Of a stretch of 64,000 bases of DNA, positions 24,902 to 37,615 are shown piece by piece. This DNA is from an uncultured Pelagibacteraceae bacterium (lineage in GTDB: Bacteria; Pseudomonadota; Alphaproteobacteria; Pelagibacterales; Pelagibacteraceae): NCBI GenBank assembly GCA_902622545.1, contig CACNQD010000003.1, positions 62,001 to 126,000 on the forward strand. The letters are read 5' to 3'. The translations under genes were made by a program, and so were the position numbers. The notes below the pieces were generated by a model, which was not told the DNA's origin, made no database searches, and worked only from the letters and a program-made list of their open reading frames with translations. Within the stretch, counting starts at the first letter, position 1; each line of letters opens with the position of its first letter.

Positions 24902-24929
24902 GGCTGTTAACTAGAGATAGCTGACAGCT
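24902..24929 (+). promoter_or_regulatory. Hairpin in the rplL-rpoB spacer
   Basis: CTGTTAACTA and TAGCTGACAG pair with one mismatch around a GAGA loop, extended by one or two pairs at the base. No T-run follows, so it is not an intrinsic terminator. By analogy with the rplL-rpoB spacer of other bacteria it could be an RNA-processing or attenuation site; this is inference. Confidence 0.4.
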
Positions 24930-24944
24930 AAAAGTTAGTGGTTA

Positions 24945-27900
24945 ATGCAATTATCTTTTACTAAAAAAAAGAACATTAGAAAAAACTTTGGAAAATTAAA
25001 AGAAGGTTTATCAATACCCAACTTAATAGAAGTACAAAAAAATTCTTATAAACAACTGACTGAGTTTAAACCTAATATAGACCAGCAACTGGTAAAGGGT
25101 TTCGACAGAGTTTTTAAAAGTATTTTTCCAATTGAAGATTTAAATGATAAAGCAACACTTGAATATGTAAGCTACAAACTTGAAAAACCAAAATTTGACG
25201 TAGAAGAATGTATACAAAGGGGTTTAACTTACTCCTCAGCTCTTAAATGTAATTTAAGATTGGTCGTTTACGAAATAAACCAAGAAACTAATACTAAAGA
25301 TATATTATCTGCTAAAGAACAAGAAGTCTATATGGGAGAAGTTCCAATGATGACTAATAGTGGTACTTTTATAACTAATGGAGTTCAAAGAGTTGTTGTA
25401 AATCAAATGCATCGTAGTCCAGGAGTATTTTTTGACCATGACAAAGGCAAATCTCATGCTAGCGGTAAACTACTTTTTAATTGCCGAGTTATACCAAATA
25501 GAGGATCTTGGCTTGATTTTGAATTTGATGTAAAAGATTTATTATATTTCAGAGTAGATAGAAAAAAGAAAATACTTGTTTCAACTTTATTACTTGCATT
25601 AGGTTTCACTAAATCAGATATGGTAAATGAATTTTATGATAAAGAAATTTATAATTATGATTCTAAATCAAAAAAATGGAAAACAAAGTTTAACCCTGAA
25701 AATTATAAATCTAAAAATTTTTCTGAAGAAATAATTGATGCTAAAACTAACAAAATAATTATTAAAAAGGGTGAAAAAATAAATTACCTAAAAGCAAAAA
25801 AACTTCATACAGAGGGCTTAAAAGAGATTTATGTTTCTAACCAATTTTTATATGGCAAATATCTTGTTAAACAGTTTTCAATTTCAGAGGATGTTTTTAA
25901 AATAGGCACAGAATTAAATGAAACAATTATAAATAAAGCAATAGATGAGAATATAAATATTCTTGAAACCGCATATACGAATTCAATAAATAAAGGTCCA
26001 TATTTGTTACAAACAATTTTTAATGATAAAAATCAAACCAAAAACGAAGCCATTAATGAAATTTATAAAGTCCTAAGACCTGGTGAACCTCCTACTATTG
26101 AAATAGCCTCTCAGATATTTAATAACTTGTTTTTTAGTTCTGATAGATATGATTTATCAGATGTTGGTAGAGTTAAATTAAATTCAAGGCTTAATCTTAA
26201 TTGCTCTGATAAAATAACAATTTTGAGAAACGATGACATAATCTCAATTATAAAAAAAATGTTAGATCTTAGAGATGGCAAAGACGAAGTTGATGATATC
26301 GATCATTTAGGAAATAGAAGAGTTAGATCTGTTGGTGAATTAGTGGAAAATCAAGCCAGAATAGGCGTTTATAGAATGGAGAGAGCAATAAAAGAAAAGA
26401 TGACAACATTAGACGTTGAGTCTGCTATGCCTCAAGATTTAATAAACGCAAAACCTCTGACAATTTCGCTAAAAGATTTTTTTGCGACTTCACAACTTTC
26501 ACAATTTATGGATCAAACAAATCCTCTTTCAGAAATAACACATAAAAGAAGAGTGTCTGCACTAGGTCCTGGTGGATTAACTAGAGAAAGAGCCGGTTTT
26601 GAAGTGAGAGATGTTCATCCTACTCATTATGGAAGAATATGTCCAATAGAAACACCAGAGGGCCCAAACATTGGTTTAATAAATAGTTTATCAACTTATT
26701 CAAAAATTAACAAATACGGTTTTATAGAGTCTCCTTATAGAAAAGTTATTGATGGTGTAGTTCAAGATAAAATAGAATATTTGTCAGCTATGGAAGAGAC
26801 TAAATACACAATTGCTCAAGCCAACTCTAAAATTGACAAAAATGGAAAGCTAATGGAAGATTTAGTATCAAGCCGACAAAACTTAAATTTCATTCTATCT
26901 AAACCAGAGAACATAGATTATATAGATGTATCTCCAAAACAATTAGTTTCAGTCGCAGCTTCACTAATACCTTTTCTAGAAAATGATGACGCAAACAGAG
27001 CTTTGATGGGATCAAACATGATGAGGCAAGCAGTACCCTTGCTAAAACCAGAATCACCTTTAGTAGGTACAGGTATTGAAAGTGATGTTGCATTAGACTC
27101 AGGGGTAACAATCGTTGCTAAGAGAGATGGTGTTGTTGATAAAATTGACGGCAAAAGAATAGTTATAAAAGCCACAAGTGAAACTGACTACTCAAAATCT
27201 GGAGTTGACATTTACAATTTACAAAAATTTAAAAGATCAAATCAAAATACTTGTATAAATCAAAAACCTTTAGTCAGGGTAGGCGACAAAGTAAAAAATG
27301 GTGACATAATTGCTGATGGCCCATCTACAAAAATAGGTGAGTTGGCGCTTGGAAAAAATGTGACAGTAGCCTTCATGCCATGGCAAGGATATAATTTTGA
27401 GGACTCGATCTTGATTTCAGAAAGATGTGTAACTGATGATGTCTTCACATCTGTACACATTGAAGAGTACGAAGTAATGGCAAGAGATACAAAACTTGGT
27501 GAGGAAGATATCACTAGAGACATTCCAAATGTTAACGAGGAAGCCTTAAAAAATCTAGACGAGTCTGGAATTGTATATATTGGTGCTGAGGTGAAACCAG
27601 GAGATATTTTAGTAGGCAAAGTTACACCAAAAGGTGATACGGCTTCAGGACCTGAAGAAAAATTATTAAGATCAATTTTCGGAGAAAAAGCTATTGATGT
27701 AACAGATACATCATTAAAAATGCCGAGTGGTAGTGGAGGAACAGTAATCGACGTCAGGGTGTTTAATAGACACGGAATTGAAAAAGATGAGAGATCTATA
27801 ACTATTGAGAGAGCAGAAATAGACTTAGTTCAACAAGATCGAATTGTAGAGGAGGAAATTTTAAATAGAAGTATAAAACAACGAGCTCTTCAAATTCTTG

Positions 27901-29027
27901 ATGGCCATAAAATTACAAAAAAAATTAAAAATCTAAATCAAGGAGATGAAATAAATCATAGTAATATTTCAGAAATTTCTATTTCAGATATTTTTAAAAT
28001 TGACTTAAATGATGAAAAGAAAAATGAAATTTTAAATAAATTGAAAGATCAATTTGATAAAGCTAACCTTGATATAAAAGAGAGGTTTGAGGATAAAGTA
28101 TTAAAAATTAGACAGGGAGATGATCTTTTACCAAGCGTTATGAAAATGGTAAAAGTATTTGTTGCCATTAAAAGAAGGTTAAGACCTGGAGATAAAATGT
28201 CAGGAAGGCATGGAAACAAGGGTGTGGTGAGTAAAATAGTTCCTGTTGAGGATATGCCTTACAGACAGAACGGTAAACCTGTTGATATTGTTTTAAACCC
28301 ATTGGGAGTTCCAAGTAGAATGAACGTTGGTCAAATACTTGAAACACATTTAGGTTGGGCATGTACGGAATTAGGAGATAAATTAAAGCATTTAATATAC
28401 GAAAATCAAAAAAAATTAGAATTAAGCACTAAAATAAAAGATTTTTTAAAATCTGTTTATGGTCAAGAAATACTTGGTAATTCAATAGAGAAATTATCAA
28501 AAAACGAATTCTCAGATCTTTGTGAAAACTTAATGAATGGTGTACCTATATCCACACCAGTGTTTGATGGAGCTAAAGAAAAAGATGTTACAGAAATGCT
28601 TGATTTAGCAAAACTGCCAAAATCTGGTCAAACTGAATTATGGGATGGAAGAACTGGAGAAAAATTTGATAGAGCTGTGACAGTTGGGACCATTTATATG
28701 CTTAAACTTCATCATTTAGTTGAGGATAAAATTCATGCTAGATCAACAGGGCCATATAGTTTAGTTACTCAACAACCATTAGGCGGAAAAGCTCAACTTG
28801 GTGGCCAAAGATTTGGAGAAATGGAAGTATGGGCATTAGAAGCTTATGGTGCATCTTATACATTGCAAGAAATATTAACTGTAAAATCTGACGATGTTGC
28901 GGGAAGGGTTAAAGTTTACGAAACTATAGTTAAGGGTGAGGAAAATTTTGAATCGGGTATACCAGAATCTTTCAACGTTCTTGTTAAAGAAATAAAGTCA
29001 CTCGCGTTAAACGTGGAGCTTAATTAA
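24945..29027 (+). CDS. rpoB: RNA polymerase beta subunit
   Basis: 1360 residues, normal for an alphaproteobacterium. The rifampicin region is intact ([25 protein letters not shown], split here only by the reader's eye: [13 protein letters not shown] then [11 protein letters not shown]). The C-terminal half has [38 protein letters not shown] and [24 protein letters not shown] in adjoining pieces, which form the active-site wall and the clamp contact with beta'. It starts 57 nt after rplL and is followed after 2 nt by a cytochrome c gene instead of rpoC. Confidence 0.97.
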   Translation: MQLSFTKKKNIRKNFGKLKEGLSIPNLIEVQKNSYKQLTEFKPNIDQQLVKGFDRVFKSIFPIEDLNDKATLEYVSYKLEKPKFDVEECIQRGLTYSSALKCNLRLVVYEINQETNTKDILSAKEQEVYMGEVPMMTNSGTFITNGVQRVVVNQMHRSPGVFFDHDKGKSHASGKLLFNCRVIPNRGSWLDFEFDVKDLLYFRVDRKKKILVSTLLLALGFTKSDMVNEFYDKEIYNYDSKSKKWKTKFNPENYKSKNFSEEIIDAKTNKIIIKKGEKINYLKAKKLHTEGLKEIYVSNQFLYGKYLVKQFSISEDVFKIGTELNETIINKAIDENINILETAYTNSINKGPYLLQTIFNDKNQTKNEAINEIYKVLRPGEPPTIEIASQIFNNLFFSSDRYDLSDVGRVKLNSRLNLNCSDKITILRNDDIISIIKKMLDLRDGKDEVDDIDHLGNRRVRSVGELVENQARIGVYRMERAIKEKMTTLDVESAMPQDLINAKPLTISLKDFFATSQLSQFMDQTNPLSEITHKRRVSALGPGGLTRERAGFEVRDVHPTHYGRICPIETPEGPNIGLINSLSTYSKINKYGFIESPYRKVIDGVVQDKIEYLSAMEETKYTIAQANSKIDKNGKLMEDLVSSRQNLNFILSKPENIDYIDVSPKQLVSVAASLIPFLENDDANRALMGSNMMRQAVPLLKPESPLVGTGIESDVALDSGVTIVAKRDGVVDKIDGKRIVIKATSETDYSKSGVDIYNLQKFKRSNQNTCINQKPLVRVGDKVKNGDIIADGPSTKIGELALGKNVTVAFMPWQGYNFEDSILISERCVTDDVFTSVHIEEYEVMARDTKLGEEDITRDIPNVNEEALKNLDESGIVYIGAEVKPGDILVGKVTPKGDTASGPEEKLLRSIFGEKAIDVTDTSLKMPSGSGGTVIDVRVFNRHGIEKDERSITIERAEIDLVQQDRIVEEEILNRSIKQRALQILDGHKITKKIKNLNQGDEINHSNISEISISDIFKIDLNDEKKNEILNKLKDQFDKANLDIKERFEDKVLKIRQGDDLLPSVMKMVKVFVAIKRRLRPGDKMSGRHGNKGVVSKIVPVEDMPYRQNGKPVDIVLNPLGVPSRMNVGQILETHLGWACTELGDKLKHLIYENQKKLELSTKIKDFLKSVYGQEILGNSIEKLSKNEFSDLCENLMNGVPISTPVFDGAKEKDVTEMLDLAKLPKSGQTELWDGRTGEKFDRAVTVGTIYMLKLHHLVEDKIHARSTGPYSLVTQQPLGGKAQLGGQRFGEMEVWALEAYGASYTLQEILTVKSDDVAGRVKVYETIVKGEENFESGIPESFNVLVKEIKSLALNVELN

Positions 29028-29029
29028 TT

Positions 29030-29338
29030 ATGAAAAAGGTAACATTATTGATATCTCTTTTCTTCGCAAATATTTCTTATGCAGAGGAACTAATAAAAAT
29101 TGGTGAAAACATTTTCTATAACAAAGAGGCTTGCGTAAATTGTCATATATTAAATGCAGCAGATGGTGGGAATAATCAATTATCTATAGATCACGTTATA
29201 AATATAGTAACAAATGGTTATGGTGTTATGCCAGCATATAAAGATAAATTAACCAAAAAGGAAATAGAAGCAGTAGCTATATTTGTTTCAACAGAGGGTA
29301 AAAATTGGAAAAATAAACTAAGCTCATTTGTACAATAA
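29030..29338 (+). CDS. Small exported c-type cytochrome inside the rpoB-rpoC operon
   Basis: 102 residues. A signal peptide ([18 protein letters not shown], cut before EE) leads to a class I cytochrome c domain: haem motif CVNCH at 35-39, a Gly/Asn-rich turn, and [13 protein letters not shown], where Met67 is the likely distal haem ligand, then a C-terminal helix with [10 protein letters not shown]. It should be a periplasmic electron carrier or a cytochrome domain partner of an oxidase or dehydrogenase. It lies 2 nt after rpoB and 2 nt before rpoC, so it must be co-transcribed with RNA polymerase genes. This location is unusual. Confidence 0.88.
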   Translation: MKKVTLLISLFFANISYAEELIKIGENIFYNKEACVNCHILNAADGGNNQLSIDHVINIVTNGYGVMPAYKDKLTKKEIEAVAIFVSTEGKNWKNKLSSFVQ

Positions 29339-29340
29339 CT

Positions 29341-32300
29341 ATGAAAAAAGATTTAAGCAACATATTCAAAACTAGTGAAATTTCTGATGCACAGAATTTT
29401 AATAGTATAAAAATTTCTCTCGCAAGTCCTGAAAAAATTAAATCCTGGACTTACGGAGAAATTAAAAAACCTGAAACTATAAATTATAGAACTTTCAGAC
29501 CTGAAAAAGATGGTTTATTTTGTGCGAGAATTTTTGGTCCAATAAAAGATTACGAGTGTTTATGTGGCAAATACAAAAGAATGAAATTTAGAGGTATAAT
29601 TTGTGAAAAATGTGGCGTAGAGGTAACCAAATCTAATGTCAGACGTGAAAGAATGGGTCATATTAATCTAGCAACACCAGTTGCACATATATGGTTTTTA
29701 AAGTCACTACCAAGCAGAATATCACTAGCTATTGACATGAAACTAAAAGAAGTTGAAAGAGTTTTGTATTTCGAAAATTTCATAGTTATAGAACCTGGAT
29801 TAACTGGCCTTAAAAAAAATCAGTTATTGTCTGAAGAGGAATTAATTAAATATCAAGATGAATTCGGTGACGAAGCATTTACAGCTGGTATCGGTGCTGA
29901 GGCGATTTTAGAAATTTTAAAATCAATTGATCTTGAAAAGGAAAAAGAATTATTGGTTAAAACTATTAATGAGACAAAATCAAAAGTTTCTGAAGAAAGA
30001 TCAATTAAACGTTTGAAGCTCATAGATTCATTTATTAAAACTGGAAATAAGCCAGAGTGGATGATTTTAACTGTAATTCCAGTTATCCCACCTGAATTGA
30101 GACCGTTAGTACCTTTAGATGGAGGTAGATTTGCTACATCTGATTTAAACGATCTATATAGAAGAGTTATAAATAGAAATAATCGTTTAAAAAGATTAAT
30201 GGATTTAAAAGCTCCAGATATAATAGTTAGAAATGAGAAAAGAATGTTACAAGAGTCAGTTGACGCTCTTTTTGATAATGGAAGAAGAGGTAGAGTAATA
30301 ACTGGCACCGGTAAAAGACCATTAAAATCCTTAGCTGAAATGTTAAAAGGTAAACAAGGTAGGTTTAGACAAAATCTACTTGGAAAAAGAGTTGATTACT
30401 CTGGTAGATCAGTAATCGTAGTCGGCCCTGATCTAAAATTACATGAGTGCGGTTTACCAAAAAAAATGGCATTAGAATTATTTAAACCTTTTTTATATGC
30501 AAGATTAAATAAATTAGGTTTAGCCTCAACAATTAAACAAGCAAAAAAATTAGTGGAAAGAGAGACTAATGCTGTTTGGGATGCATTAGAACTTATTGTT
30601 AGAGAACATCCTGTTATACTTAATAGAGCTCCAACATTACACAGACTTGGTGTTCAAGCTTTTGAGCCTAAGTTAATAGAGGGAGATGCTATTGAATTAC
30701 ATCCATTAACCTGTGCAGCTTTTAATGCTGACTTTGATGGTGATCAGATGGCCGTACACATACCTTTAAGTTTAGAGGCGCAACTTGAGGCAAGAGTGTT
30801 AATGATGTCAACAAATAACATTTTAAGTCCATCTAATGGAAAACCTATAATTGTGCCTAGTCAAGATATGATATTAGGAATTTATTATTTGTCTTTACCA
30901 CCATACCAAGAAAAAAAAGTTGAAGGTTATTTTGTGAATAATTCTGAAATTGAACAAGCTTTAGAGTCTGGCAGTATAAAAATTCATTCAAGGATTATAT
31001 CTAGATTTGAAACTGTTGATGAAAATGGAAAAATTAAAATCGAAAAACATACAAGTACAGCTGGAAGATTCTTATTAGCCAATCTATTACCTAAAGATAA
31101 AGACTTAACTTTCAGTTTAATCGATAGAATACTTCCAAAAAAAGTTGTTTCTGAAATAATAGATATTGTTTTCAGATTTACTGGCCAAAAAAGCACAGTT
31201 ATATTTTGCGATAAACTTAAAGACCTAGGATTTAAGCATGCTTTTAAAGCAGGAATATCTTTTGGTAAAGATGATTTGATTATCCCAAATAGCAAAGAGT
31301 CATTAATAGAGGAAACAAAAAAATTAATAAAAGACTATGAAAATCAATATTCAGAGGGTTTAATTACAAGAGGGGAAAAATATAATAAAGTTGTCGATGC
31401 ATGGTCAAAATGTACAGACAAAGTTGCATCTGAGATGATGAAAGGTATATCGGCTACGGAAAAAACTGATGAAGGACTTAATATAAATTCTGTATTTATG
31501 ATGGCGGATTCGGGTGCCAGAGGTTCTGCAGCTCAAATGAAACAGTTAGCAGGAATGAGAGGATTGATAGCAAAACCATCTGGTGAAATTATTGAGTCAC
31601 CGATCACATCTAATTTTAAAGAAGGCCTAACAGCGCTTGAATATTTCAACTCTACACACGGTGCTAGAAAAGGTCTAGCAGATACTGCATTAAAAACAGC
31701 CAACTCAGGTTATTTAACAAGAAGATTATGTGATGTTGCTCAGGATTTAACAATTACAAAAAAAGATTGTGATTGTAAAAGTAAAGGAAGTATTACTTTA
31801 TCTGAAATAATTGAAGGTGGAAATATTATTGTCAGTTTATCAGAAAGAGCACTTGGAAGAGTAGTTGCTGATAATGTCAAAAATCCAATATCTGGTGAAG
31901 TAATAATTAAAAAAGGTGAAATGATTGATGAGGCGGGATGTGAAAAAATTGATTCAGCTGGTGTAAAAGCTATTAATGTATACTCAGTTATAACTTGTGG
32001 ATCAAAAGAAGGTGTTTGTGCAATGTCTTATGGAAGAGATCTTTCTAGAGGTCACATGGTAAATGTTGGAGAGGCAATCGGAATGATTTCTGCCCAATCC
32101 ATTGGTGAACCTGGTACGCAGTTAACGATGAGAACATTTCACGTTGGAGGTACAGCTCAAATTAAACAAGATTCTCAAATTGTAGTTAAAAATGATGGAT
32201 TATTAAAAATAATCAATACAAATTTATTAGAAGACTCTAAAAAAAATCAGATAGTTATGGGAAGAAATACACAAATATCTTTAGAAGATGAGAAAGGTAT

Positions 32301-33510
32301 GCAGATAGCGATCTATAAAGTTCCTTATGGTTCAAAACTTTTTTTTAAAAATGGTGATAAAGTTAAAAAGAATTCAAAAGTTTGTGAGTGGGATCCTTAT
32401 ACAACACCAGTTATTGCTGAAAAAAGTGGTATAGTTAATTTTGTTGATTTAATTGACGGAGTTTCACTTTCTGAAACTCAAGATGACACAACAGGAATAT
32501 CATCAAAATCAGTTATTGACTGGAGATCACAATCCAAAAATACTGAACTCAAACCAAGAATTACTCTAAGAGATGAAAAAGGTAATGTCGTTAAAAAGGC
32601 GGATGATAATGAAGCTAGGTATTATTTAGTTCCTGACTCTATTTTATCTGTAAAAGATGGACAAAAAATTAGCGCCGGTGATGTAATTGCAAGATTACCA
32701 AAAGAAACCTCAAAGACAAAAGACATTACTGGTGGATTACCACGAGTAGCTGAGTTATTTGAAGCAAGGAAAGCCAAAGATAGCGCTATCATAGCCGAAA
32801 ACGATGGTAAAGTTATGTTTGGAAAAGAAGTGAGAGGAAAACAAAAAGTTTCAATTGTTTCTGACTCTGGCGAAACATCAAATTATCTAATACCAAAAGG
32901 AAAACATATCAATTTTAATCCTGGTGAAGAGATTAAAAAGGGAGAATATCTACTAGATGGACAACCATTACCGCATGATATATTAAGAATTCTTGGCATA
33001 AAAGAGCTAACTGAGTATTTTGTTAATCAAGTTCAAGAAGTTTATAGATTACAAGGTGTTATAATTAATGATAAACATATCGAGACAATTTTGAGACAAA
33101 TGCTTAAAAAAGTTGAAATTAAAAACTCTGGTGATTCAGAATATCTACCAGGTGAAATAATAGATAGGTTTAGATTAGAAAATGTGAATGAAGAATTAGT
33201 TAAAAATGGAAAAAAACCTGCTGTTGGAGAGAGAGTATTAATGGGAATTACAAAAGCTTCTTTACAAACAGAGTCGTTTATATCAGCTGCCTCTTTTCAA
33301 GAAACAACCAGAGTTCTTACAGATGCTGCAATAAAAGGAAAAGTTGATACATTAGCTGGATTAAAAGAAAACGTAATTGTAGGAAGATTAGTTCCAGCAG
33401 GAACAGGCTCAATTAAAAATAAATGGAATAAAAAAGCTCTAGAAGATGATCAAAAATTTTTATCTGAGCAAGAAAAAGTCGAACAAGCAGAAACCCCTGC
33501 AAATCCATAA
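29341..33510 (+). CDS. rpoC: RNA polymerase beta' subunit
   Basis: 1389 residues. The N-terminal zinc finger has CLCGKYK and CEKCGVEV. The Mg-binding active-site loop [12 protein letters not shown] begins at residue 462. The trigger-loop/bridge region ([21 protein letters not shown], written here as [15 protein letters not shown] then LAGMRG) and the second zinc site (CDCKSKG ... [14 protein letters not shown]) are present. The C-terminal tail is short and acidic. It ends the secE-rpoC block; a 153-nt gap with a candidate promoter follows. Confidence 0.97.
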   Translation: MKKDLSNIFKTSEISDAQNFNSIKISLASPEKIKSWTYGEIKKPETINYRTFRPEKDGLFCARIFGPIKDYECLCGKYKRMKFRGIICEKCGVEVTKSNVRRERMGHINLATPVAHIWFLKSLPSRISLAIDMKLKEVERVLYFENFIVIEPGLTGLKKNQLLSEEELIKYQDEFGDEAFTAGIGAEAILEILKSIDLEKEKELLVKTINETKSKVSEERSIKRLKLIDSFIKTGNKPEWMILTVIPVIPPELRPLVPLDGGRFATSDLNDLYRRVINRNNRLKRLMDLKAPDIIVRNEKRMLQESVDALFDNGRRGRVITGTGKRPLKSLAEMLKGKQGRFRQNLLGKRVDYSGRSVIVVGPDLKLHECGLPKKMALELFKPFLYARLNKLGLASTIKQAKKLVERETNAVWDALELIVREHPVILNRAPTLHRLGVQAFEPKLIEGDAIELHPLTCAAFNADFDGDQMAVHIPLSLEAQLEARVLMMSTNNILSPSNGKPIIVPSQDMILGIYYLSLPPYQEKKVEGYFVNNSEIEQALESGSIKIHSRIISRFETVDENGKIKIEKHTSTAGRFLLANLLPKDKDLTFSLIDRILPKKVVSEIIDIVFRFTGQKSTVIFCDKLKDLGFKHAFKAGISFGKDDLIIPNSKESLIEETKKLIKDYENQYSEGLITRGEKYNKVVDAWSKCTDKVASEMMKGISATEKTDEGLNINSVFMMADSGARGSAAQMKQLAGMRGLIAKPSGEIIESPITSNFKEGLTALEYFNSTHGARKGLADTALKTANSGYLTRRLCDVAQDLTITKKDCDCKSKGSITLSEIIEGGNIIVSLSERALGRVVADNVKNPISGEVIIKKGEMIDEAGCEKIDSAGVKAINVYSVITCGSKEGVCAMSYGRDLSRGHMVNVGEAIGMISAQSIGEPGTQLTMRTFHVGGTAQIKQDSQIVVKNDGLLKIINTNLLEDSKKNQIVMGRNTQISLEDEKGMQIAIYKVPYGSKLFFKNGDKVKKNSKVCEWDPYTTPVIAEKSGIVNFVDLIDGVSLSETQDDTTGISSKSVIDWRSQSKNTELKPRITLRDEKGNVVKKADDNEARYYLVPDSILSVKDGQKISAGDVIARLPKETSKTKDITGGLPRVAELFEARKAKDSAIIAENDGKVMFGKEVRGKQKVSIVSDSGETSNYLIPKGKHINFNPGEEIKKGEYLLDGQPLPHDILRILGIKELTEYFVNQVQEVYRLQGVIINDKHIETILRQMLKKVEIKNSGDSEYLPGEIIDRFRLENVNEELVKNGKKPAVGERVLMGITKASLQTESFISAASFQETTRVLTDAAIKGKVDTLAGLKENVIVGRLVPAGTGSIKNKWNKKALEDDQKFLSEQEKVEQAETPANP

Positions 33511-33539
33511 TAATAGAGCGTTATTTTAATTGTTTTAAT

Positions 33540-33567
33540 TTGACAAATTCAAAAACTATAGTATTTT
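33540..33567 (+). promoter_or_regulatory. Candidate promoter for the rpsL-rpsG-fusA operon
   Basis: TTGACA (33540-33545), 16 nt, TATTTT (33562-33567), within the 153-nt rpoC-rpsL spacer, the largest gap in the ribosomal region. The -35 is perfect and the -10 weak. About 95 nt of leader would precede rpsL. Confidence 0.4.
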
Positions 33568-33663
33568 CTCCAAGATTTTGGTTGGATAGTAGTACTATTT
33601 AGGTACTAAACGCGACCACAGACATTAGACTACTTTAATTTCTTCCTTAATCACTATTATATT

Positions 33664-34035
33664 ATGCCAACGATAAACCAATTGTTAAAAAAAAAAAGGA
33701 CTAGACCAAAGGCTAGAGACAGAGTTCCTGCGCTTGAAAAATCTCCTCAAAAAAGAGGTGTTTGTTTAAAAGTTTATACAACAACACCCAAGAAGCCAAA
33801 TTCTGCACTAAGAAAAGTAGCGAGAGTAAGATTATCTAATGGACACGAGGTTACTTCGTATATACCTGGAGAAGGTCATAATTTACAAGAACACTCAGTT
33901 GTTCTTATTAGAGGTGGAAGAGTAAAAGATTTACCTGGTGTTAGATATCATATCTTAAGAGGTAACTTAGATACGCAAGGTGTAACAGCAAGAAAACAGC
34001 AAAGATCCAAATACGGTGCAAAAAAAGGTAAATAA
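33664..34035 (+). CDS. rpsL: 30S ribosomal protein S12
   Basis: 123 residues. The decoding-centre loops [17 protein letters not shown] and [10 protein letters not shown] are intact, with Lys at the positions linked to streptomycin response in other bacteria. It is the first gene of the str-type block and lies 2 nt before rpsG. Confidence 0.97.
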   Translation: MPTINQLLKKKRTRPKARDRVPALEKSPQKRGVCLKVYTTTPKKPNSALRKVARVRLSNGHEVTSYIPGEGHNLQEHSVVLIRGGRVKDLPGVRYHILRGNLDTQGVTARKQQRSKYGAKKGK

Positions 34036-34037
34036 TC

Positions 34038-34508
34038 ATGTCTCGTAAAAAAAGCTCTTCAAAAAAAAATATTTCATTAGACTCAAGATATAAATCTCCA
34101 ATAATTCCAAAATTAATAAATTCTCTTATGTATGATGGAAAAAAAACCATCGCAGAAAAAATTGTGTATGATGCTATTGAAAAAATTAAATCTAAATCTA
34201 AAGATGAACCTATAACAATTTTTAATCAAGCAATTACAAATATAAAACCAACCGTTGAAGTTCGATCAAGAAGAGTGGGAGGAGCGACTTACCAAGTACC
34301 AGTTGAAGTAAAATCGAAAAGATCACAAGCTTTGGCAATTAGATGGTTGATAGATGCATCAAGAAAAAGAAAAGATAAAAAAATGTCAGATAAAATTTTT
34401 AATGAAATTTTTGATGCATATCAAAATAGAGGATCAGCAATTAAAAAAAAAGAGGACACTCATAAAATGGCAGAGTCTAACAAAGCTTTTGCACATTTTA
34501 GATGGTAA
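34038..34508 (+). CDS. rpsG: 30S ribosomal protein S7
   Basis: 156 residues, normal. It shows the family stretch VEVRSRRVGGATYQVPVEV and the C-terminal RGSAIKKKEDTHKMAESNKAFAHFRW in pieces. S7 nucleates assembly of the 30S head and in many bacteria represses the str operon. 6 nt separate it from fusA. Confidence 0.97.
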   Translation: MSRKKSSSKKNISLDSRYKSPIIPKLINSLMYDGKKTIAEKIVYDAIEKIKSKSKDEPITIFNQAITNIKPTVEVRSRRVGGATYQVPVEVKSKRSQALAIRWLIDASRKRKDKKMSDKIFNEIFDAYQNRGSAIKKKEDTHKMAESNKAFAHFRW

Positions 34509-34514
34509 TATTAA

Positions 34515-36593
34515 ATGGCACGAACACACAATTTAGATAAATATAGAAATATCGGCATCATGGCACATATCGATGCTGGCAAAACAACAACGACTGAAAG
34601 AATTTTATACTATACTGGAAAGAGTCATAAAATTGGTGAGGTGCATGATGGTGCTGCAACTATGGATTGGATGGAACAGGAACAAGAAAGAGGAATCACA
34701 ATTACTTCTGCTGCAACTACTTGTTTTTGGAAAGATCATAGAATTAATATCATCGACACACCAGGTCATGTAGATTTTACAATTGAAGTTGAGAGATCTC
34801 TAAAAGTACTAGATGGTGCAGTTGCTGTTTTTGACGGAGTCGCAGGTGTTGAACCTCAATCAGAGACAGTATGGAGACAGGCAGACAAATATAAAGTACC
34901 AAGAATATGTTTTGTAAATAAACTTGATAGAACTGGAGCAGATTTCTTTAGATGTGTTGATATGATTAAAGATAGGTTAGGAGCTAAACCTTTGGTTATG
35001 CAAATTCCAATTGGTATTGAAGCTTCACTTCAAGGTGTGGTTGACCTAGTAAAGATGAAAGCAATTGTATGGAAAAATGAGGATCTAGGTGCTGCCTGGG
35101 AAGAACAAGATATCCCTGCTGATCTAAAAGAAATCACAGATAAATACAGACAAGAATTAGTTGAGACAGCTGTTGAGCAAGATGAAAAACTTATGGAAAG
35201 TTATTTAAATGGAGATGAAATAAAAAATGAGGATCTAAAAAAATGCATAAGGAAAGGCTGTTTAAGTTTTAATTTTGTTCCTGTTTTAACAGGATCAGCT
35301 TTTAAAAATAAAGGAGTACAGCCCTTATTAGATGCAGTAGTAGATTATTTACCGAGTCCTGTAGATATTGGTTCAATCAATGGAACTAAACCAAACTCCG
35401 AGGATGTTGTAGAAATGAAATTTGAGGATAATGCACCTTTTTCTGCTTTGGCGTTTAAAGTTGCAAATGATCCTTTTGTTGGATCTCTAACTTTTATAAG
35501 AATTTATTCTGGAACAGTAAAGTCTGGAACTGGAATTTACAATACATCTAAAGATAAAGAGGAGAGAGTTGGCAGAATGTTGTTAATGCACGCTAACTCA
35601 AGGGAAGATATAAAAGAGGCAAACGCTGGGGATATAGTCGCTTTGGCAGGCTTAAAATATACAATCACAGGACATACTCTTGCAAATGAAGATAGTCCGG
35701 TATTACTGGAGCCAATGGAATTTCCTGATCCAGTAATAGAAATAGCCGTAGAACCAAAAACTAAAGGTGATCAAGAAAAAATGGGAGAAGCATTAGGCAG
35801 ATTGGCAAAAGAGGATCCATCGTTTCGAGTTACTTCAGATGAGGAGTCTGGACAAACTATAATAAAGGGTATGGGTGAGCTACATTTAGATATTATAGTT
35901 GATAGAATGAAAAGAGAATTTAAAGTGGAAGCAAATATTGGCGCTCCACAAGTTGCTTATAGAGAAACAATTTTAAAAAGTTCTGAATTTGATTACACCC
36001 ATAAAAAACAAAGTGGTGGGGCTGGACAATTTGCAAGGGTAAAACTATCGATAGAACCTTTAGAACCAGGAAAGGGTAGAGAAGTTGAAAGCAAAATTAA
36101 AGGTGGAGCAATTCCAAAAGAATTTATTCCAGGAGTTGAAAAAGGAATAGAAAGTGTTTCAGATTCAGGAATTTTAGCAGGTTTTCCAATAATTGATTAC
36201 AAGGTAACTATTTTAGATGGGTTACATCATGATGTTGATTCAAGTGTGTTGGCTTTTGAATTAGCATCAAGACAATGTTTTAAAGAGGCATGCAATAGAG
36301 CAACATTAAAATTATTAGAACCTATTATGAGAGTTGAAGTTGTTACTCCAGAAGATTATATGGGAGATGTTATTGGAGACCTAAATAGTAGAAGAGGTCA
36401 AATAAATACTCAAGAACAGAGAGGTAATGCAACAGTCATTACAGCGATGGTTCCACTGGCAAACATGTTTGGTTACATCAACGCTTTAAGATCCATGTCT
36501 CAAGGTAGAGCGCAGTATTCGATGTTCTTTGATCATTACGATAAAGTTCCTCAAAATGTTCAAGATGAAGTAACTAAAAAAACGGGATCTTAA
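34515..36593 (+). CDS. fusA: Elongation factor G
   Basis: 692 residues. G motifs [24 protein letters not shown] and NKLDRTGAD are followed by domains II to V, including the domain IV region ([21 protein letters not shown], seen as YRETI ... [11 protein letters not shown]). It drives translocation of tRNA and mRNA. It is followed by rpsJ after 3 nt without an intervening tuf, so the str and S10 blocks are fused. Confidence 0.97.
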   Translation: MARTHNLDKYRNIGIMAHIDAGKTTTTERILYYTGKSHKIGEVHDGAATMDWMEQEQERGITITSAATTCFWKDHRINIIDTPGHVDFTIEVERSLKVLDGAVAVFDGVAGVEPQSETVWRQADKYKVPRICFVNKLDRTGADFFRCVDMIKDRLGAKPLVMQIPIGIEASLQGVVDLVKMKAIVWKNEDLGAAWEEQDIPADLKEITDKYRQELVETAVEQDEKLMESYLNGDEIKNEDLKKCIRKGCLSFNFVPVLTGSAFKNKGVQPLLDAVVDYLPSPVDIGSINGTKPNSEDVVEMKFEDNAPFSALAFKVANDPFVGSLTFIRIYSGTVKSGTGIYNTSKDKEERVGRMLLMHANSREDIKEANAGDIVALAGLKYTITGHTLANEDSPVLLEPMEFPDPVIEIAVEPKTKGDQEKMGEALGRLAKEDPSFRVTSDEESGQTIIKGMGELHLDIIVDRMKREFKVEANIGAPQVAYRETILKSSEFDYTHKKQSGGAGQFARVKLSIEPLEPGKGREVESKIKGGAIPKEFIPGVEKGIESVSDSGILAGFPIIDYKVTILDGLHHDVDSSVLAFELASRQCFKEACNRATLKLLEPIMRVEVVTPEDYMGDVIGDLNSRRGQINTQEQRGNATVITAMVPLANMFGYINALRSMSQGRAQYSMFFDHYDKVPQNVQDEVTKKTGS

Positions 36594-36596
36594 TAA

Positions 36597-36905
36597 ATGG
36601 AAAAACAAAACATAAGAATTAAACTAAGAGCATACGATAATAAGGTTTTAGACCAGTCCACTGAGGAAATTGTCAATACAGTAAAAAGAACTGGAGCTAA
36701 TATAAAAGGGCCAATTCCACTCCCGACTAAAATTGAGAGATATACAGTATTACGTTCTCCACATATTGATAAAAAAAGTAGAGAACAATTTGAAACTAGA
36801 ACACACAAAAGACTAATAGATATAATTGAACCTACACCTCAAACTGTTGAGGCATTAATGAAACTAGATCTTGCCTCAGGTGTAGATGTGGAGATTAAAA
36901 TTTAA
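36597..36905 (+). CDS. rpsJ: 30S ribosomal protein S10
   Basis: 102 residues. [18 protein letters not shown] start and [20 protein letters not shown] core are typical. It belongs to the 30S head and also serves as NusE in antitermination. The stop overlaps the rplC start by one base. Confidence 0.96.
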   Translation: MEKQNIRIKLRAYDNKVLDQSTEEIVNTVKRTGANIKGPIPLPTKIERYTVLRSPHIDKKSREQFETRTHKRLIDIIEPTPQTVEALMKLDLASGVDVEIKI

Positions 36906-37615
36906 TGATTGAAATTGGCTTAATTGGTAAAAAAATTGGTATGACTAGAGAATTCTATAAATCAGGACATTCCGTTCCTGTAACTGTAATTAAATTTGAT
37001 ACTGGTAGAGTAATAAACCTAATATCAAAGGAAAAAAATGGATACAACGCTGTTCAAATAGGTTTTGGAAAAATAAAAAACTCAAAACTATCAAAGCAAA
37101 TGAAAGGATATTTTGCAAAAAAAAATACAGAGCCAAAAAAAGTATTAAAAGAATTTAGGGTTAAAAGTTTAGAAAATTTTAAAGAAGGAAATGAGATCGG
37201 TATAGAAATATTCAAAGATACAAAATTTGTAGACATTAAATCAAAAACAATTGGAAAAGGTTTTGCAGGGGCAATGAAAAGACATAACTTTGCTGGTTTA
37301 AGAGCATCACACGGGGTTTCAATATCACACAGAGCACATGGATCAACAGGTCAAAACCAAGATCCAGGCAAAGTATTTAAAAATAAAAAGATGGCAGGTC
37401 ATATGGGTGACAAAATAAGAACAATGCAAAATATTGAAATAATTAAATCTGATCCAGAAAATAATTTATTATATTTAAAAGGATCTATACCAGGTTCAAA
37501 AAATACTCAAGTGGTAGTAAGAGAGTCAGTTAAAAATGTAAGAAAACTTACAATGGCTGAAAAAATTGAGAAAATTGAAAAATTAAAAAAAATACCTGAG
37601 AAAAAGAAGAAATAA
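36905..37615 (+). CDS. rplC: 50S ribosomal protein L3
   Basis: 236 residues, longer than the ~210 of many bacterial L3 proteins because of a Lys/Glu-rich C-terminal tail (from about residue 215). The core has IGKKIGMTREF at the start and the extended loop with HGVSISHRAHGSTGQNQDPG in pieces, near the Gln that is methylated in E. coli. It abuts rplD. Confidence 0.95.
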   Translation: MIEIGLIGKKIGMTREFYKSGHSVPVTVIKFDTGRVINLISKEKNGYNAVQIGFGKIKNSKLSKQMKGYFAKKNTEPKKVLKEFRVKSLENFKEGNEIGIEIFKDTKFVDIKSKTIGKGFAGAMKRHNFAGLRASHGVSISHRAHGSTGQNQDPGKVFKNKKMAGHMGDKIRTMQNIEIIKSDPENNLLYLKGSIPGSKNTQVVVRESVKNVRKLTMAEKIEKIEKLKKIPEKKKK

